Shown piece after piece: positions 54,871 to 63,971 of a stretch of 64,000 bases of DNA. Made by a program: the position numbers and the translations under genes. Each line of letters opens with the position of its first letter. Positions within the stretch are counted from its first letter, which is position 1. Origin of the DNA: Putridiphycobacter roseus (GTDB taxonomy: Bacteria; Bacteroidota; Bacteroidia; Flavobacteriales_D; Crocinitomicaceae). The DNA lies in the NCBI RefSeq assembly GCF_003234935.1, contig NZ_QKSB01000010.1, forward strand, positions 54,905 through 118,904, read 5' to 3'. The notes below the pieces were generated by a model, which did no database searches, was not told where the DNA came from, and saw only the letters and a list, made by a program, of their open reading frames with translations.

Positions 54871-55338
54871 ATGAAACAACACTGGCATCAAGATGAAGAA
54901 TCATTTTTTGGAATTGGCGTTTATCAACCTAAAACAGCACACAATATTGGTACATTATGGAGAACTGCTTATATTTTAGGTGCAAGCTTTATATTTATTA
55001 TTGATGGGAAATATAACCACCAAGGCTCTGATACAGCTAAGGCTTGGTCAAAAATTCCATTCTTTAAATACGACGATTTTGATCACTTTTATAACTCTAT
55101 GCCACATTCCACCCAATTAGTAGATATTGAAACTGGAGAAACATCTTTACCTCTAAATAAATTTACACATCCACCTAGAGCCTCTTATTTATTGGGTGCA
55201 GAAAACAATGGATTACCAGAAAAAATAATCCAACGTTGCCACCACTTAACCCGACTACCAGGAAAAACATCCATGAATGTCGCAGTTTCAGGTAGTATTG
55301 TAATTTATGACCGCGTTGCAAAAAGAGAATCCTTTTAA
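54871..55338 (+). CDS. TrmH/SpoU-family RNA methyltransferase
   Basis: The 155-residue product is a minimal SPOUT methyltransferase with the three SpoU motifs: NIGTLWRTAYILGA (motif 1), YLLGAENNGLPE (motif 2) and SMNVAVSGSIVIYD (motif 3), which form the knotted SAM site. It lacks an N-terminal RNA-binding domain, as does TrmL, which methylates the wobble nucleotide of certain tRNAs. The true target (tRNA or rRNA) cannot be assigned. It lies upstream of ttcA, another tRNA modification gene, with separate promoter-like sequences. Confidence 0.9.
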   Translation: MKQHWHQDEESFFGIGVYQPKTAHNIGTLWRTAYILGASFIFIIDGKYNHQGSDTAKAWSKIPFFKYDDFDHFYNSMPHSTQLVDIETGETSLPLNKFTHPPRASYLLGAENNGLPEKIIQRCHHLTRLPGKTSMNVAVSGSIVIYDRVAKRESF

Positions 55339-55413
55339 GCGCATCTGCTAAAGTACCTGTTTTTTTAACCATGCTACCTTTTATTTTAGGATGGTAGTCT
55401 CCACTTTTATTAG

Positions 55414-55421
55414 TACTTTTG
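55414..55421 (+). promoter_or_regulatory. Putative -7 element of ttcA
   Basis: TACTTTTG matches TAnnTTTG perfectly, 21 bp before the ttcA ATG. The -33 element is not clear. Confidence 0.45.
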
Positions 55422-55442
55422 TCCTGAATTTTGATACAATAA

Positions 55443-56273
55443 ATGAGAACGGAAGCGGAAATAGAAGAAGAAAAATTAAATCGTAAAATAAAAAAAACGG
55501 TTTGGAATGCCATCAACGAATACAATATGATCGAAGATGGTGACAAATTAATGATTTGTCTTTCTGGGGGGAAGGATAGCTATACCATGTTAGACATCAT
55601 GATGCAAATACAAAAAGCATCTGTCTTTAATTTTGAAATTGTAGCCGTAAACCTCGACCAAAAACAACCTGGTTTCCCTGAGGAGGTACTCCCTAACTAC
55701 TTAACCAATGTAGGAGTCGAATATAAAATTATTGAAGAAGATACTTATAGTATTGTTAAAGAAAAAACACCTGTCGGTAAAACTACTTGTAGCTTATGTT
55801 CTCGCTTGAGAAGAGGTAATTTATATACTGCTGCACAAAATTTAGGCTGTAACAAATTAATGTTAGGGCATCACCGAGATGATATTATTGAAACATTTTT
55901 CCTAAATTTATTTTTTGCTGGAAAAATTGAAACAATGCCCCCTAAATACGAAACAAATGACGGTCGTTTTGTTGTATTACGTCCACTTGCTTACGTAAAA
56001 GAAAAAGACATTATCCGTTTGTCGGAAATTAGAAACTACCCAATTATACCATGTAACCTTTGTGGTTCACAACCCAACATGCAACGTCAATTAACTAAAG
56101 CAATGTTAGCAAAATGGGAAGAAACATATCCTGGTAGAAACGAAATTATGTTTACAGCCATGAAGAATATCTCCCCTACCCATATGCTAGATCATGATTT
56201 ATTTGACTTTAAAACTTTAACCCCAAAATTAATGGGGGAAGTAAAAGCTGGTAAAGAATTTGAGCTACTTTAA
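55443..56273 (+). CDS. ttcA: tRNA 2-thiocytidine(32) synthetase TtcA
   Basis: The 276-residue product has the PP-loop SGGKDS (41-46) and the TtcA cysteine pattern: Cys116 and Cys119 in [12 protein letters not shown], with Cys204 and Cys207 in PCNLCGSQ. The sequences [18 protein letters not shown] and [12 protein letters not shown] are also diagnostic. TtcA adenylates C32 of certain tRNAs and introduces sulfur using an iron-sulfur cluster bound by these cysteines. The endonuclease gene begins four bases downstream on the same strand, so the two are co-transcribed although functionally unrelated. Confidence 0.94.
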   Translation: MRTEAEIEEEKLNRKIKKTVWNAINEYNMIEDGDKLMICLSGGKDSYTMLDIMMQIQKASVFNFEIVAVNLDQKQPGFPEEVLPNYLTNVGVEYKIIEEDTYSIVKEKTPVGKTTCSLCSRLRRGNLYTAAQNLGCNKLMLGHHRDDIIETFFLNLFFAGKIETMPPKYETNDGRFVVLRPLAYVKEKDIIRLSEIRNYPIIPCNLCGSQPNMQRQLTKAMLAKWEETYPGRNEIMFTAMKNISPTHMLDHDLFDFKTLTPKLMGEVKAGKEFELL

Positions 56274-56277
56274 ATAA

Positions 56278-57324
56278 ATGAAAATACAATTCGCTTTTTT
56301 TATTACCCTTTTTTCTTTGCCTCTTTTCGGTCAAACACCATCCTATTATAATGATGTTAACCTAAACTTAACTGGCTTAAATTTGAAGCAAGAATTGGCT
56401 CAAAAAATTGTATCCACACACAACAATACTTTATCGTATGGACAAGTTTGGAATGTTTTAAAGGAAGCGGACAGTAACCCTATCAACAGTAATAATGTAC
56501 TGCTATTATACGGTTGGAATGATACAGATACAGACATTACCAATGACTTAAATAGAAACATAGAGGATAACGGCGGCAATACCGGAGATTGGAATAGAGA
56601 GCATACTTATGCAAAATCTTTGGGAACCCCTGCCCTTGGTACAAGTGGTCCTGGTGCAGACGCCCATAACCTAAGGGCTTCAGATGTTCAAAGGAATGGT
56701 TCTAGAGGAAATAAAAAATTTGGGGAAGCTACCCTTGGAACCCCATCAGGTACCGTAGGAACTTTTTGGTTTCCAGGCAACGAATGGAGAGGAGATGTTG
56801 CTAGAATTTTAATGTACATGTATTTGCGCTATGGCGATCAATGTAAACCTAGTAATGTTACCATTGGAAATCCAGTAAGCGTCGATTTAAATATGGTGGA
56901 TTTATTATTAACTTGGAATGCTATAGACCAGCCAGATGCATTTGAAGACCACCGAAATGAAATCATTCAACAAAACCAAGGCAATAGAAATCCATTTATC
57001 GACAACCCTTATTTAGCTACAATTATTTGGGGAGGAAACACAGCTCAAAACAGATGGAATTTAACCCTTAAAAAAACAGCTTTAGCATCATATATATTAT
57101 ATCCAAACCCAACCAAAAATAAACACTTTACAATTTCTAATTTATCCGTAAATTACAATCATCAATTAACACTGCTTAATATGCTAGGAGAAGTAGTTTT
57201 TACCATAAAATCAGATTATAAAAACAATATTTCAATCGATTTACCTGAATTGCCAAAAGGTAATTATTTATTAAGAGTGAATTCTAACAATACCATTTTC
57301 CATAAAAAAATTCTCCTCTTATAA
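56278..57324 (+). CDS. Endonuclease I with T9SS C-terminal sorting domain
   Basis: The 348-residue product has a signal peptide (MKIQFAFFITLFSLPLFG-Q). Residues about 20-265 match the Endonuclease_1 family: GDWNREHTYAKS with the catalytic His, GADAHNLRASDVQRNGSRGN, and WRGDVARILMYMYLRY. Residues about 270-348 are a type A T9SS domain (YILYPNPTKNKHFTI...LLNMLGEVVF...LPKGNYLLRVN...FHKKILLL). It should be secreted through T9SS and degrade DNA outside the cell for nutrients or biofilm turnover. The gene follows ttcA by four bases. Confidence 0.92.
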   Translation: MKIQFAFFITLFSLPLFGQTPSYYNDVNLNLTGLNLKQELAQKIVSTHNNTLSYGQVWNVLKEADSNPINSNNVLLLYGWNDTDTDITNDLNRNIEDNGGNTGDWNREHTYAKSLGTPALGTSGPGADAHNLRASDVQRNGSRGNKKFGEATLGTPSGTVGTFWFPGNEWRGDVARILMYMYLRYGDQCKPSNVTIGNPVSVDLNMVDLLLTWNAIDQPDAFEDHRNEIIQQNQGNRNPFIDNPYLATIIWGGNTAQNRWNLTLKKTALASYILYPNPTKNKHFTISNLSVNYNHQLTLLNMLGEVVFTIKSDYKNNISIDLPELPKGNYLLRVNSNNTIFHKKILLL

Positions 57325-57401
57325 CGAAAATCATTCGCTTTAAATATTCCTTGCGAGTAACTTTATCATAATTTAAGTACATTTAGTACAAATTAATAAT
57401 T

Positions 57402-60400
57402 ATGAAAGCTTTCCTATTTCTTTGTTTTTTTGCTATAACTTCTACACTAAACGCCAACCCACTTTGGCTAAGATACCCTTCCATTTCTCCTAATGGAGAA
57501 TGGATTACATTTAATTATCAAGGAGATATTTTTATCGTCAGTGTAAAAGGCGGGGTAGCGCGTCAATTAACAAGTAATTCCGCTTATGATTATAACCCTG
57601 TATGGTCACACGATAGTAAAAAAATAGCATTTGCCAGTAATAGATTTGGGAATTTTGATGTTTTCCTAACAGACACTGAAGGTAACACGCCTACCCGACT
57701 AACTTACCATTCCTCAAATGACATCCCTAATGATTTTACCCCAGATAATCAAAATGTAATTTTTACTGCAGCGCGTTTGGATAATTACCAATTTGCACAA
57801 TTTCCCTATAATGGATTAAATGAAGTTTATCAAGTTGATTTAAAAGGAGGAAGAGAAATTCAATTTTTGACCATTGCTGCTGAAAAAATAAAATTCAATA
57901 AAAGTGGAGATGAAATTATTTTTCAAAATAAAAAAGGCTACGAAAATGAATGGAGAAAACACCACCAATCCTCCGTCACAAGAGATATTGTCAGTTATAA
58001 TATTCAAAATAAAACATTTAATCAAATTACCAACTGGAATGGTGAAGATAGAGACCCTCTATTTGGAGATGGAGAAAACATCTATTTTTTATCAGAGAAA
58101 AGTGGTACTTTTAATATTTGGAAAGGAACCAAATCCAACCCTTATCAATCGCAAATTACCGACTTTAAAACGCATCCTATTCGATTCTTAAGTAAATCAA
58201 ATAATAATGTTTTAAGCTTTTCATACCAAGGCGAACTGTACACTAATCAAAATGGTAAAAGTGTAAAATTAGAAATCATCATTCACAAAGACTTGACAAG
58301 TTTGCCCACTCATTTAATTAACGTAAATAAAACCAGTGGGGACTTTGCACTATCTCCTAATAATAAAGAGATTGCATTTGTTCACCGCGGAGATATTTAT
58401 GTAACTTCCATAGATTATAGCTCCACTAAACAAATTACTAATACACCTGGAATGGAAAGAACTGTCAGTTTTAGTCCTGATGGTGAAAAAGTGTTATACG
58501 CTGCAGAAAGAAATGATTCATGGAATATTTATGAGAGTGAAAAAATAAGAGAAGAAGAAAATTATTTCTTTAATGCTACTGTTTTAAAAGAAACGGCTTT
58601 AATACAAAATGATCAAGAGACTTTTCAAGCTGCTTATTCACCAGATGGAAACGAAATTGCATACCTTGAAAATAGAACCGCAATTAAGGTATACAATATA
58701 AAAAATAAAAAAAGCCGTACGGTTCTAGCGGGAAAATATAACTACTCTTATTCTGATGGCGATCAGTATTATCATTGGTCACCCGATTCTAAATACATAT
58801 TAGCCGCATTTTTTGAATACGAAAGATGGTCAAGTGACATTGGTTTAATTGATGTAAATACAAATAAAGCACCTATAAACTTAACCAAAAGTGGATACGG
58901 TAATGGCAATGCTAAGTTTGCCATGAATGGTAATATGGTCTATTATTCCACAGACAAATATGGCTTTCGCTCTCACGGGAGCTGGGGAGCAGAAAATGAT
59001 GTAGAAGCAATTTTCCTAAACGAACAAGCTTATAAGAAATTTACCCTAAACAAGGAAGATTATGAGCTATGGTTGATAGAAAATAAAAAAGATTCTTCTT
59101 TGAACAAAATTATATTTGATCCTGAAAATTTATTTGATAGAAAGAAAAGGCTAACAATCCACTCCTCTTCTCTAATGGACTTTTATGTAAATAATGATGC
59201 TACAAAAATTCTATACCTTGCGAAATTCGAAAAAGGATTTGACTTATGGCAAACAGATTTTCGTGAAAAAGAAACAAAAATAGCTGTCAAATTAGCGGGA
59301 TCTCCTTCGGTAATTATTTTAGATTCCTTAGAAAAAAATATTTATCTATTAAATAAAGGAATGATAATGAAAGTAGACGCAAAAACATTCAAGCCAACAC
59401 CTATTAAAATGAATGCGGAAACAAATGTTAACTATGCAGATGAACGTCAAGAAATGTTTTACCATGCATGGCGTCAAGTCAAGGAGAAGTTTTATGTCAA
59501 AAATTTACATGGTGTGGATTGGACTGCACTTAGAAATAATTACGCGAAATTTTTACCGCATATTAATAATGGATATGACTTTGCAGAGTTATTATCAGAA
59601 ATTTTGGGAGAACTAAATGCTTCTCATACCGGATCTGGATATAGAAACTACAAGCCAAATGGCGACCAAACTGCATCTTTAGGTTGTTATTATGATGAAT
59701 TATATAATGGCGATGGTTTAAAAATAATAGAAATTATGGACAAGAGTCCTTTATTGACAATTTCTAAGAAAATAAAGGCTGGCTGTATTATAGAAGCTAT
59801 TGATGGCCAAAAAATTGAAAAAAATAAAAACTATTACCATCTTTTGAATAGAAAAGCAGGTAAAAAAATATTACTCACCATTTTAAATCCGAAAACAAAA
59901 GAAAAATGGGAAGAAATTATTACGCCAATTGGAAAAGGTCAGGAAAATGAATTGGCATACGAACGCTGGATAAAAAGTAGAAGTCAAATAGTTGACGAAT
60001 TATCTAATGGTAAATTGGGGTATGTTCACATCAAAGGAATGAATTCTAGTAGCTTTCGAGAATTATATGACAAAGCTTTGGGAGAGTTAAATACAAAAGA
60101 GGCGCTGATTATTGATACAAGATTTAATGGTGGAGGCTGGCTTCATGACGATTTAGCTACTTTCTTATCCGGTAAGTTATACATGCAATTTGTTCCACGT
60201 GGACAGACAAATATGGGAGGTGAACCAATTTCTAAATGGCAAAAACCTTCATGTGTATTAATGAGTGAAGGTAATTATTCTGATGCACACCTTTTTCCAT
60301 ACACTTATAAGGCTTTAGGTATTGGAAAATTAATAGGCATGCCTGTACCTGGAACCGGAACTGCCGTATGGTGGGAGACTTTAATAGATGGTAAAACCTA

Positions 60401-60560
60401 TTTTGGTATTCCTCAAATTGGTATGCAGCGTGTTACTGATCAAGTTCTCGTTGAAAACCAAGAGCTACAGCCAGATATTAAAGTAAATAATACCTATAAA
60501 AAAATGATAGAAGGAGTAGATGAACAATTAATTTCTGCAATCAATGAGCTACTTCAATAA
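57402..60560 (+). CDS. Exported tricorn-like S41 family protease
   Basis: The 1052-residue product has a signal peptide (MKAFLFLCFFAITSTLNA). Residues about 20-670 form two WD40/TolB-like propellers (NPLWLRYPSISPNGEWITF, YNPVWSHDSKKIAFASN, VSFSPDGEKVLYAAE). A helical C1-type domain (YHAWRQVKEKFYV), a PDZ domain (LKIIEIMDKSPLLT...AIDGQKI) and an S41 core follow (GYVHIKGMN, IIDTRFNGGGW, MSEGNYSDAHLFPY with the probable nucleophile Ser-Asp pair, and a final Pro-Gly-Thr-Gly loop). Size and order match tricorn protease, which cuts proteasome-sized peptides; Bacteroidota homologues are periplasmic. The downstream LRR gene overlaps by 17 bp. Confidence 0.93.
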   Translation: MKAFLFLCFFAITSTLNANPLWLRYPSISPNGEWITFNYQGDIFIVSVKGGVARQLTSNSAYDYNPVWSHDSKKIAFASNRFGNFDVFLTDTEGNTPTRLTYHSSNDIPNDFTPDNQNVIFTAARLDNYQFAQFPYNGLNEVYQVDLKGGREIQFLTIAAEKIKFNKSGDEIIFQNKKGYENEWRKHHQSSVTRDIVSYNIQNKTFNQITNWNGEDRDPLFGDGENIYFLSEKSGTFNIWKGTKSNPYQSQITDFKTHPIRFLSKSNNNVLSFSYQGELYTNQNGKSVKLEIIIHKDLTSLPTHLINVNKTSGDFALSPNNKEIAFVHRGDIYVTSIDYSSTKQITNTPGMERTVSFSPDGEKVLYAAERNDSWNIYESEKIREEENYFFNATVLKETALIQNDQETFQAAYSPDGNEIAYLENRTAIKVYNIKNKKSRTVLAGKYNYSYSDGDQYYHWSPDSKYILAAFFEYERWSSDIGLIDVNTNKAPINLTKSGYGNGNAKFAMNGNMVYYSTDKYGFRSHGSWGAENDVEAIFLNEQAYKKFTLNKEDYELWLIENKKDSSLNKIIFDPENLFDRKKRLTIHSSSLMDFYVNNDATKILYLAKFEKGFDLWQTDFREKETKIAVKLAGSPSVIILDSLEKNIYLLNKGMIMKVDAKTFKPTPIKMNAETNVNYADERQEMFYHAWRQVKEKFYVKNLHGVDWTALRNNYAKFLPHINNGYDFAELLSEILGELNASHTGSGYRNYKPNGDQTASLGCYYDELYNGDGLKIIEIMDKSPLLTISKKIKAGCIIEAIDGQKIEKNKNYYHLLNRKAGKKILLTILNPKTKEKWEEIITPIGKGQENELAYERWIKSRSQIVDELSNGKLGYVHIKGMNSSSFRELYDKALGELNTKEALIIDTRFNGGGWLHDDLATFLSGKLYMQFVPRGQTNMGGEPISKWQKPSCVLMSEGNYSDAHLFPYTYKALGIGKLIGMPVPGTGTAVWWETLIDGKTYFGIPQIGMQRVTDQVLVENQELQPDIKVNNTYKKMIEGVDEQLISAINELLQ

Positions 60561-61296
60561 AAAATTACCGCTTTTATTCCTGCTATTACTCACCTCTATT
60601 CAATGTAACAATCTTTCGCTTTTAAATAGAAGCAAAATAATAAAGCGGATGAATTTAAGTCATAAAAACTTAACAAAAATTCCGTCAGAAATATTTAAAT
60701 TAAAAGATTTAGAAGTATTGATATTACATAACAATAAAATTACTGAAATTCCACCAGAAATTTCACAATTAAAAAAATTAAGAAAATTAGTAATTAGTAG
60801 AAATGATATACAAATCCTTCCACCTGAAATTGGCTTATTACCTAATTTAAAATGGCTTTCTTTAAAAGCGAATAAAATAGATAAGCTACCTAAAGAAATA
60901 GGTCAATTAAAAGCATTAGAAGTATTAAATCTAAACTTCAATAGATTAATCCAATTACCAGAAGAAATCTGTATGCTATCCTCTCTGGAACAATTAATGA
61001 TCGGTTACAATAGTTTAACTTCTATTCCACAACACATAGATTCATTAACAAGTTTAAAAGAAGTATACTTAAATAATAACCAAATTAATCAACTTCCGGA
61101 TTCCTTCTATAATTTATATCTTAGCCTTTTAGATATGTCTAATTTAGGACCTGCTTTCCTTCCTTCAGATAAAATTTGCAATATGAACCAAATTGAAAGT
61201 TTAATAATTGATCGAAACACACTTACATTTTTTCCAATTTGTATTCAAATTAGAGCAAATAATAATTCTAGATTTAATATCATTATTAAAGATTGA
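60544..61296 (+). CDS. Leucine-rich-repeat lipoprotein
   Basis: The 250-residue product starts with a lipoprotein signal (LPLLFLLLLTSIQC-NNL). It is then made of about seven or eight LRR units with a 23-residue period (LEVLILHNNKITEIPPEISQ; LKWLSLKANKIDKLPKEIGQ; LEVLNLNFNRLIQLPEEI), of the bacterial type ending in L-P-x-E-I. LRR solenoids bind proteins; the ligand is unknown. The start overlaps the tricorn-like protease gene by 17 bp, suggesting translational coupling and possibly a common substrate-capture or peptide-handling role. A very AT-rich 272-bp region follows, with a possible folded RNA. Confidence 0.88.
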   Translation: MSYFNKKLPLLFLLLLTSIQCNNLSLLNRSKIIKRMNLSHKNLTKIPSEIFKLKDLEVLILHNNKITEIPPEISQLKKLRKLVISRNDIQILPPEIGLLPNLKWLSLKANKIDKLPKEIGQLKALEVLNLNFNRLIQLPEEICMLSSLEQLMIGYNSLTSIPQHIDSLTSLKEVYLNNNQINQLPDSFYNLYLSLLDMSNLGPAFLPSDKICNMNQIESLIIDRNTLTFFPICIQIRANNNSRFNIIIKD

Positions 61297-61307
61297 GAAC
61301 TAATATT

Positions 61308-61402
61308 ATTTAACACCCCGCCAAAAAAACGTAGCCTCTACTATGATTTTTTGTTAACCCATATTTATGATGACAAGAATGGGCTGCGGGGATTAGTTAA
61401 AT
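61308..61402. other. Possible multibranched RNA fold downstream of the LRR gene
   Basis: An outer stem ATTTAAC/GTTAAAT continues as CCCCGC (61316-61321) with GCGGGG (61386-61391). Inside are two hairpins: a run of A's with GTAG/CTAC pairing to a run of T's (61323-61352) and CCCAT/ATGGG (61358-61383). The element is much more GC-rich than its surroundings and lies between convergent genes. It has no T-tail like a standard terminator. The rest of the gap to 61568 holds only a short AATAGGA/TCCTATT hairpin at 61476-61500. Confidence 0.4.
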
Positions 61403-61568
61403 AAATCAATTAAATATTCTCTCTTATTCAAAGATAAAAAATTAAACATAAAATAAGACTATTAAAATATCAAAAAATAGGACATTATAAGACTCCTATT
61501 AATAATAATTAAGGTCTATTAATACATGAACCAAACTATTCAAGTAAAGCTTAACAAAAGCAGTGCTA

Positions 61569-62477
61569 TTATTTTTTGTAATCCCAAATAATTATTTGTT
61601 TATCGTCACTACATGAAATTAAATGGTTTTCATTCCATAATATAGCATTTACAGATGCTTTATGACCTTCACTTGATTTAAAATCAATTTTCTCTTGAAA
61701 TTGAAAATCCGAGATTCTCCATATTTTAATAGATTTATCTCTACTCGCAGATGCAAAATAGATACCATCTGAAGAACGTTTAAAATCATATATTGCAAAA
61801 TTATGCGCGGGAATCCTTTCCTTAACTTTATAAGTAAGTAAATCTAAAACACCAATATGTCCATCCCTTGAACCACTCAGTAAAATATTTTTTTCACGTA
61901 TATATAATAACGTATATATAGAAAAATTCTTTACATGTAATTGACTAATCTCTTGTTCTAATTCTAAATTTTCTTTATCTAAAATTAATAAACTTCCAGT
62001 ACCACAACCAACATACAACTGGTTTTCAATTTTTAATATTACCCTGACTTTTAAGGATCCTAAATTCTTAGATTGAGACCTTTCTAGTTTAACTAAATCC
62101 CAAGATACAATATGTCCATCTTCCGCACCGCTATATAAAATACATTCTTCGTCATCCACCGTTAGCGCATATACCATTCCGCTATGATACTGCAATACTT
62201 TAATTTCTTTTCCTAAGCTTAAATCCAATACTGATATATTTCCATTGGCTTGTCCTATTAATAACCAATTTCTTTTATTTAAATATTGAATCGTAATCGG
62301 TTTAGACTGTACTTTTGCAATCAACTGAGCAATTGCAGGATTGTTAATGTCCCAAGCAATTATTTGATTATCAAAACTTCCAGAATATAATTGTTCTTTT
62401 TTATCATTAAAAGCTAAATCATAGATAGCACCGGTATGTCCCGTTAAAGCATATCGTTTATGAATTAATTGATTCAT
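61569..62477 (-). CDS. Seven-bladed WD40-repeat protein
   Basis: The 302-residue product has no signal peptide and consists entirely of seven WD40 blades, for example GHTGAIYDLAFNDKKEQLYSG...IIAWDI, YHSGMVYALTVDDEECILYSG...IVSWDL, AHNFAIYDFKRSSDGIYFASA...IKIWRI and HKASVNAILWNENHLISC...IIIWDYKK. It should fold as a closed cytoplasmic propeller acting as a protein-interaction platform. Its start overlaps the rlmD stop as ATGA, so it is translated from the rlmD transcript; a link to ribosome biogenesis is a guess from that coupling. Confidence 0.9.
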   Translation of the reverse strand: MNQLIHKRYALTGHTGAIYDLAFNDKKEQLYSGSFDNQIIAWDINNPAIAQLIAKVQSKPITIQYLNKRNWLLIGQANGNISVLDLSLGKEIKVLQYHSGMVYALTVDDEECILYSGAEDGHIVSWDLVKLERSQSKNLGSLKVRVILKIENQLYVGCGTGSLLILDKENLELEQEISQLHVKNFSIYTLLYIREKNILLSGSRDGHIGVLDLLTYKVKERIPAHNFAIYDFKRSSDGIYFASASRDKSIKIWRISDFQFQEKIDFKSSEGHKASVNAILWNENHLISCSDDKQIIIWDYKK

Positions 62478-63901
62478 TCCTTTATAAATAAACCGACTGC
62501 TTCAATATGAGAAGTATGCGGAAACTGATCTACTAAACTAAATTTCTGAAATACATAACCATGATCTTCTAATTCTCGTGCATCTCTCGCTTGAGTTGCA
62601 GGATTACAACTGATATATACGATCTGTTTAGCATTCAACTCTATTACCATTTTTAATGTCTTAGGTGCTATACCTGCCCTAGGTGGATCCAGAAAAATAG
62701 TATGAATTTTATTATTGTAATCTGGGTACTGTTTTAAAAACTTCCCTACATCAGCAGCATAAAATTCAATATTTTCTACGGCGTTGCGTTTTGCATTTCG
62801 TTTCGCATCCTCAATAGCTTCTGCAACTATATCAACTCCAATTACCTTAATATTTGGTAATTCATTCGCAACTATCTGTCCTATTGTGCCTGTTCCACAA
62901 AATAAGTCCATTATTATCTCATCCTTTAATTCAAATTTTTCTTGAGCATAATCAATGGCTTTGGTATATAATCGTTCAGCACTTTTAGGATTAGTTTGAA
63001 AAAAACTTTCCATACTAATTTCAAACATCAATCCTTTCAATTCTTCTAAAATAGTGGGAGTGCCATATAATAATTGATTATTGCCATTTTCTATTTTTGC
63101 TCTATCTGCAACATCATCATTAATGGTATGCTGAAGTCCTGCCAAACGATCTCCAAATAAATTCACCATAAACTCCTTAAAAGAGGCTCTATCAAACAAC
63201 TTCAATCCCTGAGAAGAAGAAACTAAATTAATTAATAACTGATTAGATTTAAAAGATTTCCTTACGACCAAATGACGAAAAAAACCTTTCTTTTGAGGGG
63301 GATGCCAAGCTGGTAATTCAGTTTTTTCAAGGTACAACCTAACCTCTTTTAATTTTTCTTCAAAAGCAGCATCAAATAAACCATCTGGCTTATTTAAATT
63401 TTCTACCTTCCACCAGGTTCCTCTTGTTTTAAAACCCAATGCAAATTGATCATCTAATTCTTCACCCGTTTCAAGGTCTTTTCGAATCGTAGAAAAAGAA
63501 TACTCCATTTTATTTCTATAGTCGAAAATTTCTGGAGATTCAATAAATTCATCAAACAAAGTTGTGTTATTTTGAAAACCACCTAATTTTCGATAAATGT
63601 CAATGGTGGATTCCTTTTTATATGCTTGTTGCTTTTCAATTGGTAAACTAATATAAGGTGCGCCAGAAATAGGTTGATATGGTAACTGTTTTTCATCACT
63701 TGAAGGTGTTAACACTTCTATCAGCTTACATTCCGCATGCTTTTTTCTTTTTTTAGCTATTCTTGCAGATACTTTTTGACCTGGTATGGTATTATCTACA
63801 AATATTATATACGGTCCATTTTCATTTTCAATCTTTGAAAAACCTTTGCCACCAAAAGCGTAACCTGTAATATCTACTTCTATAATTTCACCTCTTTTCA
63901 C
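62474..63901 (-). CDS. rlmD: 23S rRNA (uracil-5-)-methyltransferase RlmD
   Basis: The product is an RumA/RlmD-type enzyme of about 475 residues. An N-terminal TRAM domain (KRGEIIEVDITGYAFGGKGFSK) is followed by the methyltransferase with ISMESFFQTNP, the SAM loop MDLFCGTGTIGQI, FLDPPRAG and the catalytic cysteine in YISCNPATQARD. It methylates C5 of a conserved uridine in 23S rRNA (U1939 in E. coli). The iron-sulfur cysteines of RlmD are not evident in the N-terminal region. No ATG is available: I use the GTG at 63901, because the alternative TTG at 63920-63922 coincides with a perfect -7 box, TATTTTTG. It is coupled to the downstream WD40 gene. Confidence 0.92.
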   Translation of the reverse strand: MKRGEIIEVDITGYAFGGKGFSKIENENGPYIIFVDNTIPGQKVSARIAKKRKKHAECKLIEVLTPSSDEKQLPYQPISGAPYISLPIEKQQAYKKESTIDIYRKLGGFQNNTTLFDEFIESPEIFDYRNKMEYSFSTIRKDLETGEELDDQFALGFKTRGTWWKVENLNKPDGLFDAAFEEKLKEVRLYLEKTELPAWHPPQKKGFFRHLVVRKSFKSNQLLINLVSSSQGLKLFDRASFKEFMVNLFGDRLAGLQHTINDDVADRAKIENGNNQLLYGTPTILEELKGLMFEISMESFFQTNPKSAERLYTKAIDYAQEKFELKDEIIMDLFCGTGTIGQIVANELPNIKVIGVDIVAEAIEDAKRNAKRNAVENIEFYAADVGKFLKQYPDYNNKIHTIFLDPPRAGIAPKTLKMVIELNAKQIVYISCNPATQARDARELEDHGYVFQKFSLVDQFPHTSHIEAVGLFIKE

Positions 63902-63919
63902 TTGACTATGTTTAAGTAA

Positions 63920-63927
63920 CAAAAATA
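63920..63927 (-). promoter_or_regulatory. Putative -7 element of rlmD
   Basis: The minus strand reads TATTTTTG, a perfect TAnnTTTG match 19 bp upstream of the GTG at 63901. It overlaps the only other usable start codon, a TTG. Confidence 0.4.
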
Positions 63928-63971
63928 CATATTCCTATCAAAGAAATAGATTTAAATAATAAATTTATGGC

